Assembly: GCF_026965535.1 (NCBI RefSeq)
Contig: NZ_CP114039.1
Location: 3,844,001 to 3,908,000 of the forward strand
Direction of reading: 5' to 3'
DNA: 64,000 nucleotides
DNA from: Corallococcus sp. NCRR
Lineage (GTDB): Bacteria; Myxococcota; Myxococcia; Myxococcales; Myxococcaceae
Positions 7,534 to 16,919 of this stretch are shown here, piece by piece (position 1 is the stretch's first letter; each line of letters opens with the position of its first letter). The position numbers and the translations under genes were made by a program. The notes beneath the pieces are model-generated. The model saw nothing but the letters and a program-made list of their open reading frames with translations. It was not told where the DNA came from and did not search any database.

Positions 7534-10488
7534 TCACGGCGGGGTGGCCTCCACGGTGAAGGTCACCTCGCCCCGGGGCGGAATCAGCACCTTCCGGGGC
7601 GTGAAGCGGGGCCCTTCGTCCGGGTCGGCCGCGCGTGCATCCAGCAGGTACTCGCCGGGTTCGACGCCTCGGAGGACGAGGGTGCCCCCCGGGGCGAAGT
7701 CCCGGTAGCGGGGCATGGGATGGGCGCCCAGCTCCTTCAGCGAGACGAGCGCGGGCAGGGGCACGCCGTTCGTGTCCCGGGCCAGGAGCCGCACCGTCGC
7801 GGCGCGGTCCAGGGCCACGGTGAGCGTGTCCACGCGGGCTGTCACCTCCAGTTCGAAGGGACGCGTGTTCCGGCTCCGGAGCTCCAGGGTGAAAGGCGGG
7901 GGCGGCAGCCGCGACAGGGTGTAGACGCCGTCGCGAAGGGGGACGTTCCGGGGACGTGACATCGCGCGGGCGATGTCGGAGTCCCCTGGCTGGGTGAGGG
8001 TCGCCCGGAAGGACTCCAACTGGGACAGGGCTTCGCCGGTCTCCGCGTCGTGGACCGCGAGCCGCAGCGTCCAGCCAGGGTCGAGCGTCAGCACGCCCAG
8101 GTCCAGGTCCACGCCTTCCGTCAGCGTCACGGCGCGCTCCAGCGGCATGAAGCCATCTGCTTCCACGGTCAGGGTCGCCGGGCCCGCCATGCCGAAGGGA
8201 AGGTCGAACGCCCCGTCCGGCCACTCGGCGGGCTGGGCGGAGTCGTGGAGGTCCGCGCCCTTCACCTGGAACGAGGTGACGGCCTGGCCTCCCGGTGCCA
8301 CGACGCGGCCTCGGAGGCGCCCGTTTCGCTCCAGCACGAGTTGGAGGGGCGCCTCGCTGGAGTCCACCCAGAGGCCGCCGCGATCCGCGCGGGGCTCTCC
8401 CCCCTGCGAGCGCCCAGGGCGGAAGGTGTAGCCCGGCAGGTCGGCCCACACGGCGTAGCGGGAGGCCACGAGTCCTCGCAACGTGAAGCGTCCGTCCGGG
8501 CCCGTGCGGAAGCCAACAGGACCCTCATCTTCACTCCGGTGGTATTGCCACACCGCATCGCCGGAGCTGCTCGCGGTGATCACCACGTCCGCGAGCGGCT
8601 GGCCCGTCCCATCCACCGCGATGCCGGAGCGCTCACGGCCCGCTTCCATGCGCAGGGACACGTCCCGGTGTTCACGCGCCTGGAACGTGATGGATTGCGA
8701 CACGGAGGCGTCCATCAGGTCTCCCTGGACAACGGCCTCCAGGAGGTACGTGCCCGGGGCAATCCCTTGCAGATGGAAGCGCCCCTGTTCGTCCGTCAAG
8801 GTCTGACGCGGCTCTTCGTATGGCGCGTCCTCCCGCGCCTCCGTCCCCAGCGTCACGGTGGCTCCCCGCAGCGGCAGCCCTTGTGGATCGGTGACGGTGC
8901 CGGACACGGAGGCGCCCCGGTCCAGCACCACGACGACGTCCCGCGAGGGGATGCGCACCGCGAGGGTTTGACGCTGGAAGGACGGATCCTCCACGGACAG
9001 CTCACCCGTCCCCGCGCGCTTCACGTCCAGGACGAAGTGCCCGGTCGCATCCGAGCGCCGGGCGCCACCTGCGTCGATGTCGTCGCCGTCGCCGAAGTTG
9101 CCCGAAAGCGACAGGAGGATGCCCTCGACTGGAGCGCCTGACGTGTCGACGACGCGGCCCTCCACGCTCTGCGCGCGCCGGAGCGTGAAGTCCAGGGGCG
9201 CCATGCCCTGCTGGAGCTTCTGCGCATGCTCCTCCACGTCCAGGTGATGGGGCGCGAGGATCCGGAAGGTATGCGGCCCGGGCCGCGTGGGGCCCAACTG
9301 GTAGCGGCCCCCTGCGTCCGTCACGGTGGTCGCCTCGGCGGCGAGAGGGCCACCGTCCTCGCGGTAGGTCTCCACGCGTGCGTTCGGGATGGGGTGGCCT
9401 GCGTCGTCGCGCACCGTGCCCGTGACGAACACGCCGGGTTGGAGCCGCAGCTCCACGTGCTCCAGGGGCGGTGTCACATCCAGCGTGGCGAACGCGCCTC
9501 CGGACTCCGCGGTGAGCTGATGGAGGACGGCGGGCGCGGTGAAGCGGAAGCGTCCCTCGCCGTCAGTCGTGGTGCGCTGGGTGGATGCCGTCGCGGTGTC
9601 ACCTTCAAGGTGCACAAGGATGCCCGGCACCGGTGCGCCCTCCGAGGAGAGGACCTGTCCCGTCAGCGAGAGAGCGCGCGCGAGTACCACGGTCGACATG
9701 TCCGTGTACCCGTCGAGCTTCGGCTGGAACCACGGGGACCGGTCCACCGCGGTGGCGAAGGCGGCGTAGTCACCTTGGGGGAGGGGCCCCACGATGAAGC
9801 GGCCCTCGGCGTCGGTGACCGCGTCGAAGAACCGCGTGTGCCAGCGGGAGACAATCGTCACCCGCGCATCCTGGATGGGCGTCTTGCGGTCCGTGTCCGT
9901 GACGGTCCCCTCGAAGAGGATGCCCTGCTCCAGCGTCAGCGTCACGTCGTTCGAGCCCACCGCCACGCCCCCCTGCGACACCGCGCCCGTGTCGCCCAGG
10001 GCCCAGAGCGTGACGGGACCCTCGGGCAATCCCTCCAGCACGAAGCGGCCCTCCGCGTCCGTGGCCGCCTCCGCGAACACAGGGGCTTCACCGTCACGGG
10101 CCTCCACGGACTCCCACTGCATGCGCTCGGCGTCGAAGCTGCACGCGCCGCTCTTGAGGTCGGCCTGGCCGGTGGGGGAGGGGCACGGGCGCTCCGACAG
10201 CGTGACCCCCGGCTCCACGCGGGAGGCGGAGACACGAACCCCCGCGGCCGGGCCGGAGGTTCCCAGCACGCGGCCCGTGATGCGCGCGGTGCCCGCGGGT
10301 CGCGGTGCCGTGGTCATCCGTGTCGCCCGGACCGCCGGCTTCTGCGCGGACGCCGCCGTGGGCACGGGCGTGTCCTTCGCGGACGAAGGCGCCTCGGTGT
10401 TCCTCGAGAGGAAGGCGAGGAGCGCGATGAGAACCAGCGCACCTCCGCCCAGCCAAGGCTTGAGTCCCCCAGGTGCGCCATTGCCCAT
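7534..10488 (-). CDS. Giant carboxypeptidase-regulatory-like repeat protein, paralog 1
   Basis: 984 residues from the ATG at 10488. An ATG at 10518 is also in frame, but the 10488 start has a TATCCT hexamer 7 nt upstream, matching its paralog at 16507, and gives a cleaner N-terminus: a short basic stretch, then the membrane helix ALVLIALLAFL. No lipobox. The rest is a series of ~80-100-residue beta-sandwich units of the CarboxypepD_reg/CnaB type, each with G.V.D..G.P..GA.V....E-like strands and TDAEGRFVLEGLP or TDEQGRFHLQGIAPG turns. The conserved N-terminal block SASRVEPGVTLSERPCP is shared with the next two genes. Probably membrane-anchored and periplasmic or surface-exposed. Function unknown; no catalytic domain seen. 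Confidence 0.85.
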   Translation of the reverse strand: MGNGAPGGLKPWLGGGALVLIALLAFLSRNTEAPSSAKDTPVPTAASAQKPAVRATRMTTAPRPAGTARITGRVLGTSGPAAGVRVSASRVEPGVTLSERPCPSPTGQADLKSGACSFDAERMQWESVEARDGEAPVFAEAATDAEGRFVLEGLPEGPVTLWALGDTGAVSQGGVAVGSNDVTLTLEQGILFEGTVTDTDRKTPIQDARVTIVSRWHTRFFDAVTDAEGRFIVGPLPQGDYAAFATAVDRSPWFQPKLDGYTDMSTVVLARALSLTGQVLSSEGAPVPGILVHLEGDTATASTQRTTTDGEGRFRFTAPAVLHQLTAESGGAFATLDVTPPLEHVELRLQPGVFVTGTVRDDAGHPIPNARVETYREDGGPLAAEATTVTDAGGRYQLGPTRPGPHTFRILAPHHLDVEEHAQKLQQGMAPLDFTLRRAQSVEGRVVDTSGAPVEGILLSLSGNFGDGDDIDAGGARRSDATGHFVLDVKRAGTGELSVEDPSFQRQTLAVRIPSRDVVVVLDRGASVSGTVTDPQGLPLRGATVTLGTEAREDAPYEEPRQTLTDEQGRFHLQGIAPGTYLLEAVVQGDLMDASVSQSITFQAREHRDVSLRMEAGRERSGIAVDGTGQPLADVVITASSSGDAVWQYHRSEDEGPVGFRTGPDGRFTLRGLVASRYAVWADLPGYTFRPGRSQGGEPRADRGGLWVDSSEAPLQLVLERNGRLRGRVVAPGGQAVTSFQVKGADLHDSAQPAEWPDGAFDLPFGMAGPATLTVEADGFMPLERAVTLTEGVDLDLGVLTLDPGWTLRLAVHDAETGEALSQLESFRATLTQPGDSDIARAMSRPRNVPLRDGVYTLSRLPPPPFTLELRSRNTRPFELEVTARVDTLTVALDRAATVRLLARDTNGVPLPALVSLKELGAHPMPRYRDFAPGGTLVLRGVEPGEYLLDARAADPDEGPRFTPRKVLIPPRGEVTFTVEATPP

Positions 10489-10495
10489 GCGCCGC

Positions 10496-10501
10496 AGGAT
10501 A
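10496..10501 (-). promoter_or_regulatory. Candidate -10 element TATCCT for a leaderless transcript
   Basis: On the minus strand TATCCT lies 7 nt before the ATG at 10488, which would put the transcription start on or beside the A of that ATG. The same GCTATCCTG string precedes both paralogs (16516-16521, 13791-13796). No Shine-Dalgarno sequence precedes this ATG. Confidence 0.35.
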
Positions 10502-10521
10502 GCGGGACCCTGCGTCATGCG

Positions 10522-13500
10522 TCAGCGCGCCAGAGGCCTCCACACCGGCTTCACGTCGCGGGACAGCGTGCCTTCAGCGGGCACGTCCAGTTCCTCGCGA
10601 TGGATGCGGTCCTTGTCCCGGTTGGCCGCGATGACGGTGTAGTGGCCCGAGGGGACGCGGCGGAACGTGACGGACGTGCGGGTCCATTCCTCGCCGGGGT
10701 GTTGCTGGAGGCTCAGGTGTTCGAAGGCCCCGGCGCTGTCGGGCGCGGGTGGCTGGCCGGGCAGCAGGAACGCCGTGCCGACGTCTTCCGGCAGCCGCAG
10801 CGTGACGGTGGCTCCAGTGCCCAGGGCGTCGAAGGTGAGGGTGACGTCGCCGCTGGGCGGAATCCGCACGGTGCGGGCAGGGAAGACGGTGTCGCGAGGC
10901 CCCTCCTCCATCCAGGCATTCACCGTGTAGAGCCCTGGAGGAAGGGTCCGGACGGTGAAGTCTCCGGCGCTGGGATGGCGTTGAAGCGTCAGGCCGTCCG
11001 AGCGCGTGAAGGTGAGCCGGGCCGCGACGGGTTGTCCTCGCGCGTCTCGGATGTGGCTCGTCACGCGCGCACCGGAGTCGAGTGAGAGCGTGAGGCTGTC
11101 TTCCGCTTCGCCCACCGTCACTCGCGTCGGCAGATGGAGCTGGGTGTCCACTTCGAGCGTGAACGCGGTGGTGGGCAGGTGCTCCAGCAGCAACGAGCCG
11201 TCTGTGTGTGGCACCACCCCGGTGGCGGGCAGGTAGGGCGGTCCGTCCGCGACGCCTTCTCCATGGATCCGATAGCCGGTGGCGATGGTCGCCCATTGCC
11301 CGGAGTCACCGCGCACGCGTCCGTTGAAGGGCTCGCCCGTCGCGGCGTCGCGCAGGCGCACCCGCACCGTCCGCCCTCGCGTCAGCGTGAGCGTGCCCAC
11401 GTCCACGTCGTTCTCCCCGTCCGGCGTGACGGTGCGATCCACCGTGGCGAAGCCCCTGGCGCGCACCACGAACCGCTGCGGGCCGGTGGCTTCGTACAGG
11501 GGTTGGTCGAAGCGGCCGTCCGGCTTCGTGTACCGGGTTCCGTTCACCTCGAACCCCTCCAGCGTCGTGCCGGCTTCCGCCACGACCTGGCCCCGCACGT
11601 GTGGAATGCGTCGCAGCACCAGCCGGACCTGTTCCGTGTCGCCTCGCACCACCACCGTCTTGTCCTCGCCAGGCGTGGTGCCCTGGGACAGGGCGGTGTC
11701 GATGACGTGCCCCGGATGTCTCACGTTGAGCACGTAGCGGGCCGCGCTCAGCGAGCGCAGGGTGAAGCGGCCTTCGGCATCCGTGCGGACGCCATCGGGG
11801 GGCACGCCCATGTGGGAGGGCTCGCCGCGGTAGCGGGGCCGATCCGCGTCCAGGAGCTCCGCGCGGACGGCGACCCCGGGCAGCGGAAGGCCCCGGGGGC
11901 TCACGACGACGCCTCTCAAGGTCCGGCCTTCCTCCAGCCGCAGCGTGGCGGACGCCGCCGCTCCCGCCTGGACCTCCAGCGGTTGGGAGGCCTGCACGTC
12001 CACGGCCCGTTCCTTGACCGTCGCCTCCGCCACGTAGGCTCCGGGGGCCACGCCCTGGAGCGTGAGGTGTCCGTGCGCGTTGGTGACCCCGCCATGGTCG
12101 GATTCGCCACGCGCGTCGCGCTTCCACAGCTTCACCTGGGCGTTACGGACCGGTACGCCCAATGCGCTCAGGACGCTGACGGAGACGCTGACGCCCCGGC
12201 GCAGCACCAGCCGCGTGTCCCGTGACGGAAGCTCCACGGCGAAGCGCTGAGGAACGAAGGCCGCGTCGTCGACGTCCAGCCACACGGTGCCCGCCTCCGC
12301 CGCGTCCAGGACGAAGCGTCCGGCTTCGTCCGTTGGCGTGTGGTCCAGGACGACGTCCTGGTCGGGATCCGACTCCGGCTCGGGATGGAGCCGGACTTCG
12401 CGGCCCGCGAGCGGTTGGCCTGCCTCATCCACCACGACGCCCTCCACGGAGACGGCGCTCGGCAGCATGAAGTCGAGCGTCTCCTGGACGTCGCCGAGTT
12501 CCTGGTGCTCTGGCTCCACGTCGACGTAGTGCGCGGCGCGAACCGCCACGAAATGCGGCAGCCGGAAGAGCGGGCCCAGCCGGTAGTGGCCGCGTGCATC
12601 CGTGACGGTCTGCCCGCGCGGGGACGGTGTGTTCGCATCGTGGAGATCCGCCATGACCCGAGCGCCGGGAATCGGCCTTCCGCGCTCATCGCTGACGGTG
12701 CCCTGGAGGACCATGCCGGGCCCGAGCGTGAGGACGATGTCCTCGCGGGGCGCTGTCCTGAGGTGGGCCAGACCGTCATGCGCCGCCGTCTCCGCGAAGA
12801 GCTGGCCGGGCAGGTCCTCGAAGGAGGGGAAGGAGAAGCGACCCTGCGCGTCCGTGAGGGCCGTGCGCGACTCGGGCGCGGCGCCAGGCGTGTCCAGCAG
12901 GACGGAGACGCCGGTTGCGGGCGCTCCCTGCTCCGTCACGACCGTGCCCGCGTACTTCGCGGGGCGGTCGAGGATGAAGGTGTCCTCCTCCAGCGGATCC
13001 GCGTTCATGCGCAGGTCGGGGCCGCGGCCGGAGGCCGTGACGAGGATGCCGTAGTCGGCCGGAGGCACGGGCCCGATGCGGTAGCGCCCATTCGCGCCGC
13101 TGGTCGCGGGGAAGAAGCGCGTGTGTTCGTGGGAGAAGACGGTGACGCGGGCACCCGCGATGGGCTCGGTTCCCGTTGGCCCGTCCAGGACGACGCCTTC
13201 GAAGAAGGACCCCTCTTCGAGCACGAGGACCACGTCCTGCTGGTCCGTTGTCACGTCCGGGACCATCGCCACGCGCTGGCCGTGGAAGGCCTGGATCGTG
13301 ACCTTGCCATCGGGGAGTCCGTCCAGGACGAAGGTGCCGTCCTCCGCGCTGGTGGTCTCCGCGACGGTGGGGGCTTCTCCCTCGCGCTTGTCGACCTGAT
13401 CCACCAGTTCATCGAAGGCTTCGTTCCAGCACTCCATCAGCCGGGGTGGAGGTGTGACGTCGGAAGGAGGACACGCGCGCTCCGACAGCGTGACCTCCGG

Positions 13501-13761
13501 CTCCACGCGCGAAGCAAACACGCGCACGCCCGCGACGGGACCTTGCGCATCACGCACGACGCCGGTGATGCGTGGGCTTCCCGTGGAGGAGCCGGAGGTG
13601 GGTCCCGCGCGGAAACCGGCGAAGGCCCCGGAAGCCTTGGGGGCTCCCTGCGACGCGTGCGTCGAGGAACCCGCCTGTCCACGCAGGATGAACAAGGCCA
13701 GGAGGAGCAGGCCGGCAATCACCACGACCGTGAATCCGGCGACCCGATGCCCCCTGCGCAT
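10522..13761 (-). CDS. Giant carboxypeptidase-regulatory-like repeat protein, paralog 2
   Basis: 1079 residues. The ATG at 13761 is preceded by CAGGAG about 9 nt upstream, a clear ribosome-binding site. N-terminal anchor MRRGHRVAGF followed by the helix VVVIAGLLLLALFIL, then the shared motif RITGVVRDAQGPVAGVRVFA and repeated CarboxypepD_reg/CnaB-like sandwiches (TDAEGRFTLRSLSAARY, TDEAGRFVLDAAEAG). It lies between two homologous genes in the same orientation, so the three arose by tandem duplication; sequence divergence suggests the duplications are old. No enzymatic domain is evident. Candidate roles are surface adhesion or a periplasmic scaffold; neither is shown by sequence. Confidence 0.85.
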   Translation of the reverse strand: MRRGHRVAGFTVVVIAGLLLLALFILRGQAGSSTHASQGAPKASGAFAGFRAGPTSGSSTGSPRITGVVRDAQGPVAGVRVFASRVEPEVTLSERACPPSDVTPPPRLMECWNEAFDELVDQVDKREGEAPTVAETTSAEDGTFVLDGLPDGKVTIQAFHGQRVAMVPDVTTDQQDVVLVLEEGSFFEGVVLDGPTGTEPIAGARVTVFSHEHTRFFPATSGANGRYRIGPVPPADYGILVTASGRGPDLRMNADPLEEDTFILDRPAKYAGTVVTEQGAPATGVSVLLDTPGAAPESRTALTDAQGRFSFPSFEDLPGQLFAETAAHDGLAHLRTAPREDIVLTLGPGMVLQGTVSDERGRPIPGARVMADLHDANTPSPRGQTVTDARGHYRLGPLFRLPHFVAVRAAHYVDVEPEHQELGDVQETLDFMLPSAVSVEGVVVDEAGQPLAGREVRLHPEPESDPDQDVVLDHTPTDEAGRFVLDAAEAGTVWLDVDDAAFVPQRFAVELPSRDTRLVLRRGVSVSVSVLSALGVPVRNAQVKLWKRDARGESDHGGVTNAHGHLTLQGVAPGAYVAEATVKERAVDVQASQPLEVQAGAAASATLRLEEGRTLRGVVVSPRGLPLPGVAVRAELLDADRPRYRGEPSHMGVPPDGVRTDAEGRFTLRSLSAARYVLNVRHPGHVIDTALSQGTTPGEDKTVVVRGDTEQVRLVLRRIPHVRGQVVAEAGTTLEGFEVNGTRYTKPDGRFDQPLYEATGPQRFVVRARGFATVDRTVTPDGENDVDVGTLTLTRGRTVRVRLRDAATGEPFNGRVRGDSGQWATIATGYRIHGEGVADGPPYLPATGVVPHTDGSLLLEHLPTTAFTLEVDTQLHLPTRVTVGEAEDSLTLSLDSGARVTSHIRDARGQPVAARLTFTRSDGLTLQRHPSAGDFTVRTLPPGLYTVNAWMEEGPRDTVFPARTVRIPPSGDVTLTFDALGTGATVTLRLPEDVGTAFLLPGQPPAPDSAGAFEHLSLQQHPGEEWTRTSVTFRRVPSGHYTVIAANRDKDRIHREELDVPAEGTLSRDVKPVWRPLAR

Positions 13762-13810
13762 GCGCTGCGTCTCCTGAAGTGCGTGGGTACAGGATAGCGG
13801 TTCGGCTGGG

Positions 13811-16507
13811 TCAGCGTTTCGGTTCGGGGAGCATCACCGTGACGGTCTGCTGGACCGCATCCACGAACACCGTTCGTTCTTCCTGCTCCGGCGCCCCCTC
13901 CACCGTGACGGAGAAGGTGGCGGCCTGGAAGGGCAGTCCCTCCAACTCCACGCTTCCTTCCGCGTCGAGGGGCCCGATGTGGAAGAGAAGATCCGAGATG
14001 CTGGCGAACGACTCATCCCATGCCGGAGTGATCCTGACGCGGATGCCCGCCAGCGGCGCGCGTGTCGCTTCATCCAAGACGATGAAGCGCACCGTGCGGC
14101 TCCGGATCATCCGCAGCGTGCCCAGGTCGATATCCCCTTCAGGCTTCACGACGAACTTCCGCTTGAGGTTGAAGAAGCCCTTCGCCCTCACCGTGAGCGC
14201 CCTGGCTCCATCGTCTGGCAGCGGGAGATTGAACGTCCCGTCCGGGACCCGCACCCAGTCACCCTGTTCCCGGACCTCGCAGGGCAGCGGTGCCCCGTCA
14301 TCGCTCACGACCTGCCCTCGCAGGCGGGGTCTTGGCTCCAGGACCAACCGGACGTCTCCCTGTTCCGGCGTGACCCGCAGGGCGGAGGTGTCAGGCGTTC
14401 CTCCCCGCGAACGCGACGGCGCGAAGGCATGGCCTTCCTTCCAGGCGATGAGCTGGTAGGCCGGGGCTGTCAGGTGCTTGAAGACGAAGCGGCCATCCGG
14501 TCCGGAGAGGACGCCGCTCTCTCCCGTGACGGTGCAGGCGGGGGCGTAGGCCTGCCACGCGGGGACGTCCTCCAGGGGGAGGCAGGCCTGGACGCGCACG
14601 CCGGGCATCGGCCGTCCATCGCTGGCGACCGTCATCCCCTGCAGCGTGCGCCCCTCCTCGAAACGCACGGTCACGGTGGCCTGCGTCCGCTCCTCCAGGT
14701 CCACGGGCTGCGACACGGTGTGCTCGATGCCGGGCGTCCGCAGCCGGGCCTCCAGGACGTAGTGCCCTGCCTCCAGCCCTTCCAGCGAGAAGGCGCCCCG
14801 TGCGTCCACGGAGGTGTCGTAGGGGTCTCCACTCAGCGGCTCGGTGCTCCAGAGCCGCACGTCCACGTTGGACAGGGGACGCCCGGCCGCATCCATGACC
14901 GTGCCGGAGACCGAAGCACCGCGGCTCATCCCCACCCGGACCCCTGTCGAAGGGACCTCCACGGGAATCCGCACGACGCGGAACCCCGGGGCCGCGACGG
15001 TGAGCTCGCTGGGCCCCGGATTCGCGCTGTCCACGGTGAAGTGGCCTGTCGCGTCCGACTCGACGGCCGGCTCCATGAGGTCGCCCAGGTCCCGGACGCG
15101 TCCCGGAATGTCGCGGGGCAAGTCGAGCCTCACCTGCGCCCCCGCGAGCGGCAGGCCCCGCGGGTCGACCACCTGGCCTTCGAGCAGCATGGCCCGCATG
15201 AGCGTGAAGTCCCACGGGCCCGGGTGGTCAGCGCCCAGGCGGATCTTCTCTCGCCTGTCGAGGTAGTGCTCCCGCTGCACAAAAAGATCGACGGAGTGAT
15301 TCATCAGAGGCCCCAACCGATAGCGGCCTGCCTCATCCGTCAGCACCTCTGGATCCGGCAGGTCACCCGGTGGGTGGCCCTGCGCGCGCACGCGCACGCC
15401 CGCGAGTGGCCTGTGCTGCTCGTCCCGCACGGTCCCCTCCATGAACCCGAAGCGCATCATCCGGAGGACCACCTTCCCGGGAGGTGTCCCCGAGGCCTGC
15501 GCATGGGCGGTGTCCTCCCGGGTCCAGAGCTCGTGCGGGATGGCGGGGACGTCCTCGAAGACGAACCGGCCCTGCTCATCGCTTCGCATGGTGGTGGTGG
15601 CGCCCTCCTCTTCGGAGGGCGTCAGGTGGACGTCCAGGCCGCTCGCGGGGAGGCCCTCGGGGGTCAGCACCACGCCTTCGAGCCGGTGCTGCCGTCGAAG
15701 CGCCAGCGTCACGTCCACGTCCACATCGAGCCAGACGTTCTCGCGGAAGGCCTTCGTCTGGCATCCCTGCGCGCTCGCGACCCGCAGGTAGCGGCCCGGG
15801 GGCAGGGGACCGACGCGGAAGCGTCCCCGGGCATCCGCGAGCGCATCGAAGAATCGGGACCCGGCTTCGTGAATCAACGTCACCCGCGCGCCGGGAAGGG
15901 GGGCCCTCGTGAGCGCCTCCACCACCGTGCCGGAGAAGGAGACGCCGTCCTCCAGCGTCAGCGTCACGTTGTCCCCGCCGGCTGGGATGTCCGGCTGCAC
16001 GGCCGCGCCCGTGTCCCCCAGGGCCCAGAGCGTGACAGCGCCGGTGGGCAGGCCCTCGAGCACGAACGTCCCGTCGTCCTCCGTCACCGTCTGGGCGAGC
16101 ACGGGCGCTTCGCCCTCGCGTGCCTCCACCAGGCGCGCGTATTCCGACGCCATCTCCAGGAAGCAGCAGTCCCCCGGTCGCATCCGTCCTGGGGAGTGGT
16201 CATGGCCCGGAGGTGTCTTCGGACAGGAGCGCTCCGACAGCGTGTCCGCATCCACGCGGGACGCGGACACCTGCACGCCCGCGACGGGACCTTGCGCATC
16301 CCGCACGACGCCGGTGATGCGCAGCGAGCCTTGCGCATGCGGAGCCAACAGCGGGGCGAAGCGCGCTCTGGCGTGCGGTGTCTCCGCATCGCGAGCACGC
16401 GGATTCGAGGCGGCGTCCGGGCCTCGTGGCTCCCGGAAGGACACCACGGCCACGCCCAGTCCGAGGACGAGCACGGCGGCCCACCACCACGTCTTCCCAG
16501 CGCGCAT
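13811..16507 (-). CDS. Giant carboxypeptidase-regulatory-like repeat protein, paralog 3
   Basis: 898 residues starting MRAGKTWWWAAVLVLGLGVA, a single N-terminal membrane helix without lipobox cysteine. The body has RITGVVRDAQGPVAGVQVSA followed by repeated CarboxypepD_reg/CnaB-like beta-sandwich units (TEDDGTFVLEGLPTGAVTLW, GPLPPGRYLRVASA). It is the first of three tandem paralogs on the minus strand; 49 bp separate it from paralog 2. A TGCTATCCTG string ends 7 nt before the ATG and fits an extended -10 for a leaderless message. It is shorter than its neighbours by about one to two repeat units. Function unknown. Confidence 0.85.
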   Translation of the reverse strand: MRAGKTWWWAAVLVLGLGVAVVSFREPRGPDAASNPRARDAETPHARARFAPLLAPHAQGSLRITGVVRDAQGPVAGVQVSASRVDADTLSERSCPKTPPGHDHSPGRMRPGDCCFLEMASEYARLVEAREGEAPVLAQTVTEDDGTFVLEGLPTGAVTLWALGDTGAAVQPDIPAGGDNVTLTLEDGVSFSGTVVEALTRAPLPGARVTLIHEAGSRFFDALADARGRFRVGPLPPGRYLRVASAQGCQTKAFRENVWLDVDVDVTLALRRQHRLEGVVLTPEGLPASGLDVHLTPSEEEGATTTMRSDEQGRFVFEDVPAIPHELWTREDTAHAQASGTPPGKVVLRMMRFGFMEGTVRDEQHRPLAGVRVRAQGHPPGDLPDPEVLTDEAGRYRLGPLMNHSVDLFVQREHYLDRREKIRLGADHPGPWDFTLMRAMLLEGQVVDPRGLPLAGAQVRLDLPRDIPGRVRDLGDLMEPAVESDATGHFTVDSANPGPSELTVAAPGFRVVRIPVEVPSTGVRVGMSRGASVSGTVMDAAGRPLSNVDVRLWSTEPLSGDPYDTSVDARGAFSLEGLEAGHYVLEARLRTPGIEHTVSQPVDLEERTQATVTVRFEEGRTLQGMTVASDGRPMPGVRVQACLPLEDVPAWQAYAPACTVTGESGVLSGPDGRFVFKHLTAPAYQLIAWKEGHAFAPSRSRGGTPDTSALRVTPEQGDVRLVLEPRPRLRGQVVSDDGAPLPCEVREQGDWVRVPDGTFNLPLPDDGARALTVRAKGFFNLKRKFVVKPEGDIDLGTLRMIRSRTVRFIVLDEATRAPLAGIRVRITPAWDESFASISDLLFHIGPLDAEGSVELEGLPFQAATFSVTVEGAPEQEERTVFVDAVQQTVTVMLPEPKR

Positions 16508-16515
16508 GCACGGCC

Positions 16516-16521
16516 AGGATA
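16516..16521 (-). promoter_or_regulatory. Candidate extended -10 (TGCTATCCT) upstream of paralog 3
   Basis: On the minus strand TATCCT, preceded by TGC, ends 8 nt before the ATG at 16507. No Shine-Dalgarno sequence is present. The string is shared with the two downstream paralogs, which supports a promoter role. Confidence 0.35.
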
Positions 16522-16532
16522 GCAGCCGCGCG

Positions 16533-16919
16533 TCAGGGCGTGGCGAAGCCCACCGCGTGCGCCTCCACGCCCTCGGGGGACGGCTCCTGCCGGAACGCGA
16601 CCCAGGCCTCGCGCCGGGAGTGGCGCGGCACGTACGCGAGCACGAACTCCACTTCCTCCTGCGGCTCGCGGCCGGCTCGCAGCGCCACGCGCACGTGGAC
16701 CTCCTCCGCCGCCATGTCGCCGTGGTTCGTCACCGTGACGGGCACCCGCCACTCCTTCGCGTTCGCGGCGGCCACCGGTGTGCCCACCTGCACGGTCAGG
16801 TCCGGCGGGCCGCTGCCCGTCGTCCACGCGTCCACCGCCAGGTAGCCCATGACCAGCGCCACGAGCACGCAGCTCGACACGAAGACGACGCCCTCCAGCC
16901 AGTTCCAGTTCGTCTTCAT
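16533..16919 (-). CDS. TIGR02588-like small membrane-anchored protein
   Basis: 128 residues, starting MKTNWNWLEGVVFVSSCVLV: one N-terminal membrane helix followed by a beta-rich periplasmic domain with VPVTVTNHGDMAAEEVHVRV, like a CARDB-type or FN3-type fold. Its ATG overlaps the stop of the upstream membrane protein gene by 4 nt (ATGA), so the two are translationally coupled. This arrangement matches the conserved TIGR02587/TIGR02588 pair of unknown function. The start at 16919 is fixed by the coupling and the hydrophobic N-terminus. Confidence 0.82.
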   Translation of the reverse strand: MKTNWNWLEGVVFVSSCVLVALVMGYLAVDAWTTGSGPPDLTVQVGTPVAAANAKEWRVPVTVTNHGDMAAEEVHVRVALRAGREPQEEVEFVLAYVPRHSRREAWVAFRQEPSPEGVEAHAVGFATP

